Source of the DNA: a virus
Direction: 5' to 3' (one strand)
IMG/VR virus record: IMGVR_UViG_3300025087_000038
Location: 62,001-126,000 of that record
Length of the DNA: 64,000 bases
A program made the position numbers and the translations under genes. The notes under the pieces are model-generated. The model was not told the origin of the DNA. It made no database searches and was given only the letters and a program-made list of their open reading frames with translations. Shown in pieces: positions 40,165 to 48,101 of the stretch. The number at the start of each line of letters is the position of its first letter. Within the stretch, counting starts at the first letter, position 1.

Positions 40165-40255
40165 ATGATGAACGGAACAAAAATCCGACTCGCCATACCC
40201 ACCCCTAACTCCAGAAACAGTGGGAGATCTAATTCATAGGCGAACAGGATTATAA
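40165..40255 (+). pseudogene. small gene with a frameshift at an A run
   Basis: An AGGAGG site precedes ATGATG. The frame reads MMNGTKIRLAIPTPNSRNSG and stops at 40237. Dropping one A of the AAAAA run restores NGTKSDSPYPPLTPETVGD and LIHRRTGL to a TAA at 40253, a more natural sequence. It may be a decayed gene or a sequencing slip. Confidence 0.4.
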
Positions 40256-40284
40256 AAAATAATTTGTGTAGAAAAGGTAAAATT

Positions 40285-40295
40285 GTAGTATAATA
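40285..40295 (+). promoter_or_regulatory. phage promoter core
   Basis: GTAGTATAATA with TATAAT at 40289-40294. Upstream AATAATTTGTGTA is shared with the core near 53549. Confidence 0.76.
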
Positions 40296-40316
40296 ATAGT
40301 GGAAAGGCGTAAGGGT

Positions 40317-40481
40317 ATGACGCAAGAAGAATATTACAGGAAACAGGTATGTGAGTCATACGGAAAGAATTGGAAAAAAGCTGGAAAGACTCCTCCTAAA
40401 GGTGATGGTTGTGAAGAATGTATGATAAAATGGAAATGTAAAAAAGCGTGGAAGGAACTGAACAATGACCAAGCTAACTGA
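40317..40481 (+). CDS. small Cys/Lys-rich protein, 54 aa
   Basis: The ATG at 40317 follows AAAGGCGTAAGGG; the GTG at 40299 is too close to the promoter. CEECMIKWKCKKAW gives three Cys. Not recognised. Confidence 0.58.
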   Translation: MTQEEYYRKQVCESYGKNWKKAGKTPPKGDGCEECMIKWKCKKAWKELNNDQAN

Positions 40482-40842
40482 ACAGGCGTTAAAGGGTAGT
40501 ATCAAGAAATGGACACATATTGTAGGAAGAACAGGGTTGGATTTTGGTATTAAAAATTGTCCCTTATGCAGGATGTTTTATAATACCGGTATAGGAAATA
40601 AGCTATGTAATGGATGTCCGGTTTCTAAAAAAAGTACTAAGGCTTCATGCCGGGGTACTCCTTATGAGGATTGGGAGTTTCATTATTGTACAATTCATTT
40701 AAATAGATTTCCTTATAGTGTAGTTAAGGGTTGTAAAACTTGTTTATTACTAGCTAAAAAAGAATTAGAATTTTTAAAAAGTTTGTTACCAAGGAAGAAA
40801 GGAGTGCTAAAATGCAGTTTGAAGAAGCGAGAAAGAAGCTAA
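40465..40842 (+). CDS. Cys-rich phage protein, 125 aa
   Basis: Ten Cys in pairs (NCPLCRMF, LCNGCPVS, HYCTIH, GCKTCLLL). The order CPLC ... C..CP resembles a phage zinc protein found near nucleotide enzymes. Function unknown. It overlaps both neighbours. Confidence 0.62.
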   Translation: MTKLTEQALKGSIKKWTHIVGRTGLDFGIKNCPLCRMFYNTGIGNKLCNGCPVSKKSTKASCRGTPYEDWEFHYCTIHLNRFPYSVVKGCKTCLLLAKKELEFLKSLLPRKKGVLKCSLKKRERS

Positions 40843-41069
40843 AGCGGTTAGCAAAAGGTAAGTATTATCATCTTACATTTGGGTTTAAAAGTTTTCAGAA
40901 TACAGATAAGACTACTGGGACAGATTGCGATATTTATATAGACGGAGAGAAATGGTTTTCGGCTCCTACATTTAAAGAAGTTTTCCAAAAAAGGCACGAC
41001 TTTCTGACAGAACCCAAAACTGAAGAATTACCACAAAACATTCCTGATGGGGTCGGCGGGAAGATATGA
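40812..41069 (+). CDS. hypothetical protein, 85 aa
   Basis: AAGAAAGGAG site in the previous gene. KLKRLAKGKYYHLTFGFKSF and TGTDCDIYIDGEKWFSAPTF form a small alpha/beta fold common in phages. Not assigned a role. Confidence 0.6.
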   Translation: MQFEEARKKLKRLAKGKYYHLTFGFKSFQNTDKTTGTDCDIYIDGEKWFSAPTFKEVFQKRHDFLTEPKTEELPQNIPDGVGGKI

Positions 41070-41725
41070 CTAAACAAGAATTAGCCCAAAAGATAGACTT
41101 AACTCTATTAAGACCCGATCATACAAAAGAAGACATAAAGAAATTGTGTGAAGACGCTAAAGAATATGGTTTTTATGCTGTTTGCATTCCTCCGTATAGG
41201 GTATTGGATGTAGTAGAATATAAAGAGAAGGCGAAAGGGAATTTTAGGATTTGCACAGTTTTAGATTTCCCATTTAGCGGGGGTATAGCATTCTATCCAA
41301 ATTTTCTTGTAGATATACCATTAAACGTAGATGAAGTGGATATACCCTTGAATATTTCCTTATTTAAGGATAAAAAATATGATGCTTGTGTAGAGGTAAT
41401 GAAGGAAATAAAGAAATGGAATGCCCGAGTATTTGTGAAAGGGATAATAGAAACATCATATTTAACAGATACAGAAATAGGAATTGCTGCTAAGTTAGTT
41501 GAACAAGCAGGTGTTAATATGGTAAAAGCCAATACTGGTTTTGGATTACGTGGCGTAGCCCCAAATGATGTAGAGGTAATAAAAAAGAACTGTACCATAC
41601 CAATAAAAGTAGCTGGCGGAATAAAGACAGTGGAACAAGTAAATACCTTTTTAGATCTAGGGGTAAGTAGGATAGGAAGCAGTAATGGGGTAGAAATAGT
41701 AAAAGATTGGAATGGAGGGAACTAA
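41066..41725 (+). CDS. deoC: deoxyribose-phosphate aldolase
   Basis: 219 residues. DLTLLRPDHTKEDIKKLCED at the start, VCIPPYRV, VKANTGFG with the Schiff-base Lys (near residue 153; the usual form is VKTSTGF) and IKVAGGIKT with the second Lys (~176). It splits 2-deoxyribose-5-phosphate to glyceraldehyde-3-phosphate and acetaldehyde, linking nucleoside salvage to central metabolism. In a phage it may recycle host deoxynucleosides or run in reverse. Overlaps the previous gene by ATGA. Confidence 0.88.
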   Translation: MTKQELAQKIDLTLLRPDHTKEDIKKLCEDAKEYGFYAVCIPPYRVLDVVEYKEKAKGNFRICTVLDFPFSGGIAFYPNFLVDIPLNVDEVDIPLNISLFKDKKYDACVEVMKEIKKWNARVFVKGIIETSYLTDTEIGIAAKLVEQAGVNMVKANTGFGLRGVAPNDVEVIKKNCTIPIKVAGGIKTVEQVNTFLDLGVSRIGSSNGVEIVKDWNGGN

Positions 41726-41728
41726 CAA

Positions 41729-41890
41729 ATGTTTTGTGATGATTGTGGAAGAGAAATGTTAAGGAAAGGGGATTATAGCCCACCGGTATGGAAATGTTAC
41801 CAGTGCAATATAGAAATAGAAGAAGATACAGAAGATGAGTTTATAGACAAACAAACCACTTTTGATAACGATAATGGGGAGCAGATATGA
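41729..41890 (+). CDS. zinc-ribbon microprotein, 53 aa
   Basis: GGAGGG site three bases after deoC. MFCDDCGREML ... KCYQCNIEIEED is a clean four-Cys ribbon with an acidic tail. Ends by ATGA with the next gene. Confidence 0.62.
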   Translation: MFCDDCGREMLRKGDYSPPVWKCYQCNIEIEEDTEDEFIDKQTTFDNDNGEQI

Positions 41891-42261
41891 AACGAGTATA
41901 TGTTGCGGGATTATATAGTAGAAACAAAGATGGGGAAATGGCCAATGTTATAGAAGTTTTAGACAACATGCGAATAGGAATGAGGGTTGCAACAGAAGTA
42001 TTTCTTGTCGGATATGCTCCTTTTTGTCCTTGGTTGGATTACCATTTTACTTTAATGCTACGAGAAGGAGAGAAATTAGAAATTGAAGACTATTATAAGT
42101 ATAGTCTTGCTTGGGTAGAAGTATCAGATGCCTTATTACTTTTGTCTGGGTGGGAAAACTCTCCCGGTACCAAGAATGAAGTAAGAAGAGCCAAGAAACT
42201 TAGAATACCAATTTGCAAAAATTTAGAAGAATTGCAGAAAAAAGTGCCTTGGATGGATTGA
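41887..42261 (+). CDS. nucleoside 2-deoxyribosyltransferase-like (DUF4406/DUF1937-like)
   Basis: 124 residues of Rossmann-like type. KRVYVAGLYSRNKDGEMANV at the start, FCPWLDYHF in the middle, then AWVEVSDALLLLSGWENSPG with the S-x-G-x4-S end typical of phage proteins of this fold. Relatives move deoxyribose between bases or hydrolyse nucleotides. The nearby DeoC supports a deoxyribose role. The catalytic Glu cannot be assigned surely. Confidence 0.7.
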   Translation: MKRVYVAGLYSRNKDGEMANVIEVLDNMRIGMRVATEVFLVGYAPFCPWLDYHFTLMLREGEKLEIEDYYKYSLAWVEVSDALLLLSGWENSPGTKNEVRRAKKLRIPICKNLEELQKKVPWMD

Positions 42262-42282
42262 AATGATAGGAGTAGGTATAAA

Positions 42283-43311
42283 ATGAACATAGGAATGATG
42301 TCAACTTGGGGACAACATTGTGGTGTGTTTGGTTACACCGAACAATTGGTAGATGTTTTAAATGCTAATGGGCATCAGGTTATTGTGTTTGGGAACAGGC
42401 CTTATGGAAAAAGGGATCTTGAAAAGCCCGGATGGTCTACGGGGTACCAACCTAATACTGGTACCTATTTTGATTGTTTTGGAACAGGCTTTCATCCAAA
42501 AGAAGAACAATCAATAGATGTTGAGAAAATAAAGTATCTTATATCTGACGATTTCCTTTTAGGTAAACCAGATGTTTTTCATATTCAATATCAAGATTAT
42601 TTGTATCCAGATAAGCAGGGATTTGATAAACTCCTTTCCCTCTTAAAAGGAAAGGGAGTAAGGTTAGTTGTTACGCAACATGATTCCTGTATTAGCCCAA
42701 ATATAGATTGGGGTAAATTTGATGTAATAATTAAACATGGTTGTGAATTTAAAAAGAATGAGAAAAATGCAACAATGCCAATAGGAATACCAGAGATTGA
42801 TTACAAACCTTTATCGAGGAATAAAGTATTGAGCAGTTTTGGTATGGGTAGAAATGATAATGAAACATGTAAGAAGGTATGTGATAGATTGGGTTGGACA
42901 TTTAGGTTTCATAACTCTCAGGATAAATGGGTACCAATAAAAGAGTTGATGAACTGGTTACAAGAAGGAGATGTAATAGCGTTGATTTATCCACCTACTA
43001 ATGCAGAGGTTAGTAGTAGCGCACTAAGAGTTGCTTTAGGAACCGGAAGACCAATTATAGTAAGTGCTACAAATTGGTTTAACGATACTTTGTTAGGTAT
43101 TAATTGCGAGCATCGAATGTTTGGAGTAAACTGGACTAATAGAGAACAAGAATTAGAGGCTTGGTTAAGACTTATAGATGATAATACAATTGACAATATG
43201 GATATAGATGATGAAAGCTTACAGTATGGTTTAGAAAGAACACAAGAAAAATATAGTTGGAAAAACATAGTAAAACACTACGAGGATGTATATGAAAATA
43301 CTAAAAGTTGA
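42283..43311 (+). CDS. GT-B glycosyltransferase
   Basis: 342 residues. The start GMMSTWGQHCGVFGYTEQL is paralogous in plan to the genes at 30571 and 53953. The donor half has SSFGMGRNDNETCKKV, VIALIYPPTNAEVSSSALRV and GRPIIVSATNWFND, a weak GT4 layout lacking the standard E-x7-E. It is therefore a divergent transferase. The site GATAGGAG is good. Confidence 0.76.
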   Translation: MNIGMMSTWGQHCGVFGYTEQLVDVLNANGHQVIVFGNRPYGKRDLEKPGWSTGYQPNTGTYFDCFGTGFHPKEEQSIDVEKIKYLISDDFLLGKPDVFHIQYQDYLYPDKQGFDKLLSLLKGKGVRLVVTQHDSCISPNIDWGKFDVIIKHGCEFKKNEKNATMPIGIPEIDYKPLSRNKVLSSFGMGRNDNETCKKVCDRLGWTFRFHNSQDKWVPIKELMNWLQEGDVIALIYPPTNAEVSSSALRVALGTGRPIIVSATNWFNDTLLGINCEHRMFGVNWTNREQELEAWLRLIDDNTIDNMDIDDESLQYGLERTQEKYSWKNIVKHYEDVYENTKS

Positions 43312-43876
43312 AGACACATTAAAAAGTATCTTTGAAACTTTACAGGTAGTAGTAGAAGAACTAAAGAAGGGAGAGAAGTTTATTTTGGTTGACTTTTCTA
43401 ATCTTCGTTCTAAAGGATGCAAAACAGATACAGTAGGAGTAACAAGTGGGGTAGTTAGTTTTATTAGTGTTTATGATACTGGGATAGCGCCTGTTATGGG
43501 GGAAGGTAAGGTTTATTGTATTTTATCTGTTAACCACCCGGAGATTGAAAACTTTTTAACTACGAAGTTTCAAAACCTTTTATTAGGAGTAATTCTAGAG
43601 GACACCTTTGTGGATGCTGTTAGAAGAGGCGACATTGTAAACTATATGTTAGTTGATCCATTTTCAAAGAATAAAACTTGGATTACAATGGAACGGTTGA
43701 CTTCTTTGTTAGTAATTGGTAACCTAATTCCATTTAGACGAGAAAAAGAAGAGTTAAAAGAAATGGGAAAGATAGAATTACTAAATTTAAAAAATAGATG
43801 CCCTGAATGTAATGGGCAAATATCCCTGGATAACTCTACTTGTTTAGACTGCGGATACAGCTCCTGTAGAGGTTAG
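43286..43876 (+). CDS. class II ribonucleotide reductase-derived mini-protein
   Basis: 196 residues. VDFSNLRSKGCKTDTVGVTS, GVVSFISVYDTG, ILSVNHPEIENFLTTKF and then VDAVRRGDIVNYMLVDP align by eye with consecutive blocks of B12-dependent NrdJ (FSrLRPkG, SGPVSFM.vFD, vnHPDI.eFI, LinPr). The C-terminal CPECNGQISLDNSTCLDCGY with a final SSC copies the NrdJ zinc-binding tail. The catalytic barrel with the active-site Cys and finger loop is missing, so it cannot reduce nucleotides by itself. It could regulate, scaffold or compete with host NrdJ. Overlaps the glycosyltransferase by 26 bases. Confidence 0.68.
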   Translation: MYMKILKVEDTLKSIFETLQVVVEELKKGEKFILVDFSNLRSKGCKTDTVGVTSGVVSFISVYDTGIAPVMGEGKVYCILSVNHPEIENFLTTKFQNLLLGVILEDTFVDAVRRGDIVNYMLVDPFSKNKTWITMERLTSLLVIGNLIPFRREKEELKEMGKIELLNLKNRCPECNGQISLDNSTCLDCGYSSCRG

Positions 43877-43888
43877 GGTAGTAGAGTA

Positions 43889-43934
43889 AGCAGGGTCTTG
43901 TGGTTCCTACAGGGGTTCTTCATAGGGTCCTGCT
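43889..43934 (+). repeat. inverted repeat with internal direct repeats
   Basis: AGCAGG (43889-43894) pairs with CCTGCT (43929-43934). The loop has two similar 13-14-base stretches (GGTTCCTACAGGG and GGTTCTTCATAGGG) and a smaller TGTGG/CTACA hairpin. It sits in the only gap of this stretch, before a ribosome site. Confidence 0.45.
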
Positions 43935-43955
43935 ATGTTAAATGGAGGAGGAAAG

Positions 43956-44747
43956 ATGTTAAGTGTTATTGTTCCAGTTTTCAATCAAGTTGAGTACACA
44001 AAAGGGTTTGTAAAAAGTTTAGAGGAAACAATAACCGTTCCTTTTGAATTGATTTTCATAGACAATGGCAGTATAGATGAGACGCCAAATTTTTTAGAAA
44101 ATTTGGCTTACAGATACCAAGAAGACAAAGAAACTAAAATGAAGGATGTAGTGGTATTAAAAAATAGAAAAAATGAAGGGATATTTGTAGCATTTAATCA
44201 AGGCTTACAAACAGCAAAGTACAATAGGATTTTAATTTGCAATAACGATATTCAATTTAGGCCTAATTGGGACAAAGAGCTGTTAGGGGTTATTGAATTT
44301 GATAGGGAACTAGGATTGGTAGGACCCCAGGCATTTTATCCACATGATACTGGAGACTGGTTGACAAAAAGTGAAGATAAAACAGCCGTTGGAATACACG
44401 GTTGCTGTTTTATGCTGAAAAAAGAAATGCTAAACGATTTAAAGGAAAAGGAAAAAGGAACGGAAAAATACCCTGGAGTATTTGATAGGGATTATTTTGC
44501 ATACTGGGGGGATTGTGACTTTGTAAAAAGGGTAAGGCAGAATGGTTGGAAAGTTTTGACAACTAGTAAAGTTTGGGTATACCATTTTGGAGCAAGGACA
44601 ATAGATGGCTGGAAAGGTAGTGGCGAAGATTACCGGAAAGGGATGGACAGGTTTTTTGGAAAGTTTAATCCTCCAACTAATTGTGATTGGACTGTAAGTG
44701 GAAGTTGCTATTACTACAAGAAAGACGGCGTAATGCTCCCTTTTTAG
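43956..44747 (+). CDS. GT-A glycosyltransferase, GT2-like
   Basis: 263 residues from the ATG at 43956 (GGAGGAGGAAAG site; ATG at 43935 is upstream of the site). SVIVPVFNQVEYTKGFVKSL, FIDNGSIDETPNFL, RILICNNDIQFRPNWDKELL (D-x-D analog NND) and FAYWGDCDFVKRVRQNGW (acid motif) give a clear GT2 rhamnosyltransferase-like plan. An insertion GIHGCCFMLKKEML precedes the acid. The acceptor is unknown. Confidence 0.84.
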   Translation: MLSVIVPVFNQVEYTKGFVKSLEETITVPFELIFIDNGSIDETPNFLENLAYRYQEDKETKMKDVVVLKNRKNEGIFVAFNQGLQTAKYNRILICNNDIQFRPNWDKELLGVIEFDRELGLVGPQAFYPHDTGDWLTKSEDKTAVGIHGCCFMLKKEMLNDLKEKEKGTEKYPGVFDRDYFAYWGDCDFVKRVRQNGWKVLTTSKVWVYHFGARTIDGWKGSGEDYRKGMDRFFGKFNPPTNCDWTVSGSCYYYKKDGVMLPF

Positions 44748-44755
44748 TTAAAAAC

Positions 44756-44766
44756 GTAGTATAATT
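44756..44766 (+). promoter_or_regulatory. phage promoter core
   Basis: GTAGTATAATT with TATAAT at 44760-44765, followed by AAAGTAGAAAGG. Directly upstream of the NAD salvage gene. Confidence 0.75.
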
Positions 44767-44786
44767 AAAGTAGAAAGGACAAAAAC

Positions 44787-45920
44787 ATGAATTACAAAGA
44801 CTATACTGATAAATACTTTCTGAGAAGCAAAGAAATACTGGAGAAATGTAATATAAATCCTTTAGTTAGATACCAGGTATTTGTAAGAGAGGGCGGCCCC
44901 ATGGATTATGGTTGTATAGAGGAGGCGGTAGATTTTATAAAGGGCGTAGTTGGAAACAAAGTTAAAATATTTGCATTGTTAGATGGTAGTTGGTGTACAT
45001 CCCCGTGCGAATCCGTAATGACCCTAGAGGGAAGAGTCCAAGATAAAATAGATTTAGAAACAATATATCTTGGTATAATCTCAAATGGATTTACGGGTAA
45101 TGTGGATTTAAGAGCTGTAAGAAAAGACGCTATAGAAATGGTAAAAGCTGCCGAAGGCAAACCAGTATTGTATATGGGGGCACGACATTTTCATTATAAT
45201 TTAGATGTATCGATATCACAGATTTGCAAGGACGCGGGATTTGCTGGGTGTTCAACTGATGTAGGCGCTAAGGTTTGGGGCAATGAAGGAATGGGGACAA
45301 TGCCACATGCACTGATACTGGCTGTTGCAATACATTTAAAGGAGAAAGAAGGCGCGTTTGGAAATAAACTAGAATCTAATCCTACTGTAGTAGCTGGAAA
45401 AATATTTGATGGCTTTGTAGATAGAAAGGTAGAACGAATAGTTTTAATAGATACATTTAATAAGGAGATAAGTGATAGTATAGAAGTAGCAAGAGAAGTG
45501 AAAAATTTGTATGGGGTAAGAATAGATACTTGCGGTGAGAACTATGTAGAAGGCTATGGTAGTGATATAGATATGGAATTACTAGGTCCTGAATATAGAG
45601 GTATAAAAGGGGTGTCAATAGATGGGGTATGGAGACTAAAGAAAGCGTTGATAGATAACGGATTTGGTAAAGTAAAAGTGGTAGTATCATCGGGATTCAA
45701 TGCGAAGAAAATCAAAGTATTTATAGAGGCTGATAAACTATTCCGGGATAAATATGGTATACCAATGTTTGATATTATAGGAACGGGTAGTGTAGGTTCA
45801 CCAGTAATGGCAACGTCAGATATAGTTGCATATTTTAGTGAAAAAGAAAATAGGTGGGTACCTTTTTCAAAAGTAGGTAGAGGAGAAACAGCATCAGAAG
45901 GGTTGGTAGAGGTAAAATGA
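44787..45920 (+). CDS. pncB: nicotinate phosphoribosyltransferase, archaeal-type
   Basis: 377 residues. WGNEGMGTMPHALILAVAIH, IVLIDTFNKEISDSIEVARE, VRIDTCGENYVEG and VVSSGFNAKKIKVF with FDIIGTGS match the type II phosphoribosyltransferase barrel of the short archaeal-type enzymes. The reaction joins nicotinate and PRPP to nicotinate mononucleotide. Nicotinamidase is three genes downstream, so the two together turn nicotinamide into NaMN. The substrate could instead be a related pyridine. It is the first gene of its promoter unit. Confidence 0.85.
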   Translation: MNYKDYTDKYFLRSKEILEKCNINPLVRYQVFVREGGPMDYGCIEEAVDFIKGVVGNKVKIFALLDGSWCTSPCESVMTLEGRVQDKIDLETIYLGIISNGFTGNVDLRAVRKDAIEMVKAAEGKPVLYMGARHFHYNLDVSISQICKDAGFAGCSTDVGAKVWGNEGMGTMPHALILAVAIHLKEKEGAFGNKLESNPTVVAGKIFDGFVDRKVERIVLIDTFNKEISDSIEVAREVKNLYGVRIDTCGENYVEGYGSDIDMELLGPEYRGIKGVSIDGVWRLKKALIDNGFGKVKVVVSSGFNAKKIKVFIEADKLFRDKYGIPMFDIIGTGSVGSPVMATSDIVAYFSEKENRWVPFSKVGRGETASEGLVEVK

Positions 45921-46333
45921 GAATAATTAAGTTTAGGGCTTGGGATATGGAAGATAGAAAAATGTATAGTTGGAAACATGATAAAGACTTAATTTGCGAT
46001 GCTATGCCCTTAGACTGTGGTGATGAATGGACAGAACGATGCGAAGTTATGCAATTTACCGGATTGTATGATAAAAATGGCAAAGAAATATATGAAGGCG
46101 ATATTGTGGACCATCGATATGGTTGTAGTATTGTTCGCTGGGATGATATAAGGAGTGGATTTTTGCCTTTTAATGGGGATATAAATTGCCCGAATAGTAG
46201 GACAGAAAGTAAGGTATTAGGGCACATTTATGAGACTCCCAACCTTCCCATACAGGAAAAGGTTGATAATGCTAGTATGGATAACTTAGATGGTTCTACC
46301 TTGTTTATGGGCGAAGATGTTAAAGAAAAATGA
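45917..46333 (+). CDS. YopX-family protein
   Basis: 138 residues with the YopX plan: IKFRAWDMEDRKMYSW at the start, MQFTGLYDKNGKEIYEGDIV in the middle, and VLGHIYETP near the end. YopX proteins are common in phages of Gram-positive bacteria and their function is unknown. An extra 30-residue acidic tail is added here. Confidence 0.8.
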   Translation: MRIIKFRAWDMEDRKMYSWKHDKDLICDAMPLDCGDEWTERCEVMQFTGLYDKNGKEIYEGDIVDHRYGCSIVRWDDIRSGFLPFNGDINCPNSRTESKVLGHIYETPNLPIQEKVDNASMDNLDGSTLFMGEDVKEK

Positions 46334-47193
46334 AAATACAAACTTTTAGTATAGTAACAGGAACAACCACTTGTAACGCAATGTGTCCATACTGTGTGTC
46401 TAAGATGACACCAACAAATGGCATTGATTATACCCCTGGTATGAATTGGCGTAATTTGAGGAAAGCGTGCCAATTGGCAAAAATTAGGGGTGTAACAACA
46501 GTATTGATAACTGGTAAAGGGGAACCTACTTTATATCCCGAACAGTTAACAGATGTTTTGCGTCATTTATCTAAATTTGAGTTTCCGTTAATAGAATTAC
46601 AGACAAACGGGATAGTGTTAGGCGATGAACCCGAAAAATACAATGCTTATCTGAGAGAATGGTATGATTTAGGAGTAACATTAATTTCAGTATCAGTTGT
46701 TCATTATAAAGAAAATAGGAATGAAGAGATATTTCAATCCTATAGATATCCTAAGTTAGATGAACTAGTAAAAAATTTGCACGAGCATAAACTTTCTGTA
46801 AGGTTAAGTTGTACTATGATAAAAGACTACGTTGATACCGCAGACGAGGTTGGGAATCTGATAACCTATGCACGACAGAACAAAGTAGAGCAACTAAGCA
46901 TACGAAAGTTATGTTGTCCGTTGAGTTCTGACAACAGAGAAGTTTTTAAATGGGTAAAAGAACACCAATTGACACCTTGGGAAATGGGAAATATAAAAGA
47001 ATTTTTAGATACAACTGGAACTAAACTTATGACTCTTGAAAGTGGTATAGTTTATGATGTCTGGGGACAGAATGTCTGCTTAACGGATGCTTTGACATTG
47101 AACCCGGAATCAGATAACTTGAGGCAGATGATATTCTTTCCTGATGGACATATTCGGTATGATTGGCAGTATCCAGGAGCAATACTTTTATAG
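46330..47193 (+). CDS. radical SAM protein
   Basis: 287 residues. CNAMCPYCVSK holds the CxxxCxxC cluster (~residues 14-21), VLITGKGEPTLYPEQLTDVL the GGE-type SAM motif, and ELQTNGIVL the next strand. There is no SPASM cluster of the usual form; CPLSSDNREVFKW later contains single Cys. The layout is like small phage 4Fe-4S enzymes. Placed between NAD salvage genes; the substrate is unknown. Confidence 0.78.
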   Translation: MKIQTFSIVTGTTTCNAMCPYCVSKMTPTNGIDYTPGMNWRNLRKACQLAKIRGVTTVLITGKGEPTLYPEQLTDVLRHLSKFEFPLIELQTNGIVLGDEPEKYNAYLREWYDLGVTLISVSVVHYKENRNEEIFQSYRYPKLDELVKNLHEHKLSVRLSCTMIKDYVDTADEVGNLITYARQNKVEQLSIRKLCCPLSSDNREVFKWVKEHQLTPWEMGNIKEFLDTTGTKLMTLESGIVYDVWGQNVCLTDALTLNPESDNLRQMIFFPDGHIRYDWQYPGAILL

Positions 47194-47202
47194 GAGTATA
47201 AA

Positions 47203-47886
47203 ATGAAAAAAGAAAAACTGATATTCTGGAATGTAGATACCCAATACGACTTTATGAGGAACGACAAAAGTTTTAAAGGGGCATTACCAATAAAAGGAGC
47301 AAGAAAGATAGAACCAAACTTGCGGAGACTTACTAACTTTACAATTAAAAATGACATAACAATAGTTAACACCGCTGATTGGCATACGCCAGAGTCAACA
47401 GAGTTTTCATTAACACCAGATTACTTTGAGACTTTTCCACCACATTGTTTACAGCATACACATGGCGCAATGTTTGTTCCGTCTACCCGTGATTTTATTG
47501 ACTGTAGTTTTTACTGGAAAGATGATTGGTACGGTAAAAAGCAAGCATTTGAAATGTTACCAGACGCTAAGAATATAGTTATCTACAAGGATGATTTTGA
47601 CGTGTTTAAAGGTAATCCATATACAGATAGAATTTTAAAGATACTGAAACCTGCAACAGTTGTGGTATATGGGGTGGCTACGAATGTATGTGTAAATTTT
47701 GCCATTAAAGGATTGCTAAAAAGGAGGATAGAAGTCGTAGCTGTAGTAGACGCTATGAAAGAACTACCTGGATGTGATAATACTGATATCTACAAAGTTT
47801 GGGCCAAACAAGGAGTACAGTTGAATTTTACAAAAACTGTAATTGCCGGGATTGAGGAATATAAGAAAGAAGGGAGGATAAAATGA
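47203..47886 (+). CDS. pncA: nicotinamidase
   Basis: 227 residues of the isochorismatase-like fold. FWNVDTQYDFM (catalytic Asp), NTADWHTPEST with the D-x-H metal pair, FPPHCLQHTHGAMF, the IVIYKDDFDVF Lys and GVATNVCVNFAIKGL with the catalytic Cys are in the expected order. One usual metal His is replaced (EST instead of NH in the loop), so metal binding may be altered. It hydrolyses nicotinamide to nicotinate, the substrate of the upstream phosphoribosyltransferase. Confidence 0.86.
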   Translation: MKKEKLIFWNVDTQYDFMRNDKSFKGALPIKGARKIEPNLRRLTNFTIKNDITIVNTADWHTPESTEFSLTPDYFETFPPHCLQHTHGAMFVPSTRDFIDCSFYWKDDWYGKKQAFEMLPDAKNIVIYKDDFDVFKGNPYTDRILKILKPATVVVYGVATNVCVNFAIKGLLKRRIEVVAVVDAMKELPGCDNTDIYKVWAKQGVQLNFTKTVIAGIEEYKKEGRIK

Positions 47887-48086
47887 ACTGGTTTTTGTAT
47901 GTAGGCGGAGCAATTTGGTTTTGGGCAATTGGGTTAAGAATTTGCGGTATAAAATTTGCTCTAAAAGAGGAAGCTTTAAGCAATACGTGGTTTATCCTAT
48001 TTTCTATTGTCTCTTATCCACTAGCGGGATTATCGGGGGTACTGGTTTGGGTTTGGGTATGCTGGAAGTTTGTTGCAATCCAGTAG
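47883..48086 (+). CDS. membrane protein, 67 aa
   Basis: Overlaps pncA by ATGA. Two hydrophobic helices (LYVGGAIWFWAIGLRIC, WFILFSIVSYPLAGLSGVLV) with short polar ends. A second frame (47915) is also open but lacks a site, so the first is preferred. The small two-helix form could be holin-like; no other support. Confidence 0.6.
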   Translation: MNWFLYVGGAIWFWAIGLRICGIKFALKEEALSNTWFILFSIVSYPLAGLSGVLVWVWVCWKFVAIQ

Positions 48087-48101
48087 TAGGGGGAGAATAA
48101 G

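Noticed and set aside
43889-43934. A fourth copy of the structured RNA found at 12934-13129
   Set aside because: It contains GTGGTTCCTA like the motif's P2-TCCTA part, but no matching P2 partner (ACYAC) or ATAA element is present.
47915-48100. A second + strand frame overlapping the membrane protein at 47883
   Set aside because: It lacks a ribosome site and its product is irregular; the 47883 frame has the ATGA overlap and clear helices.
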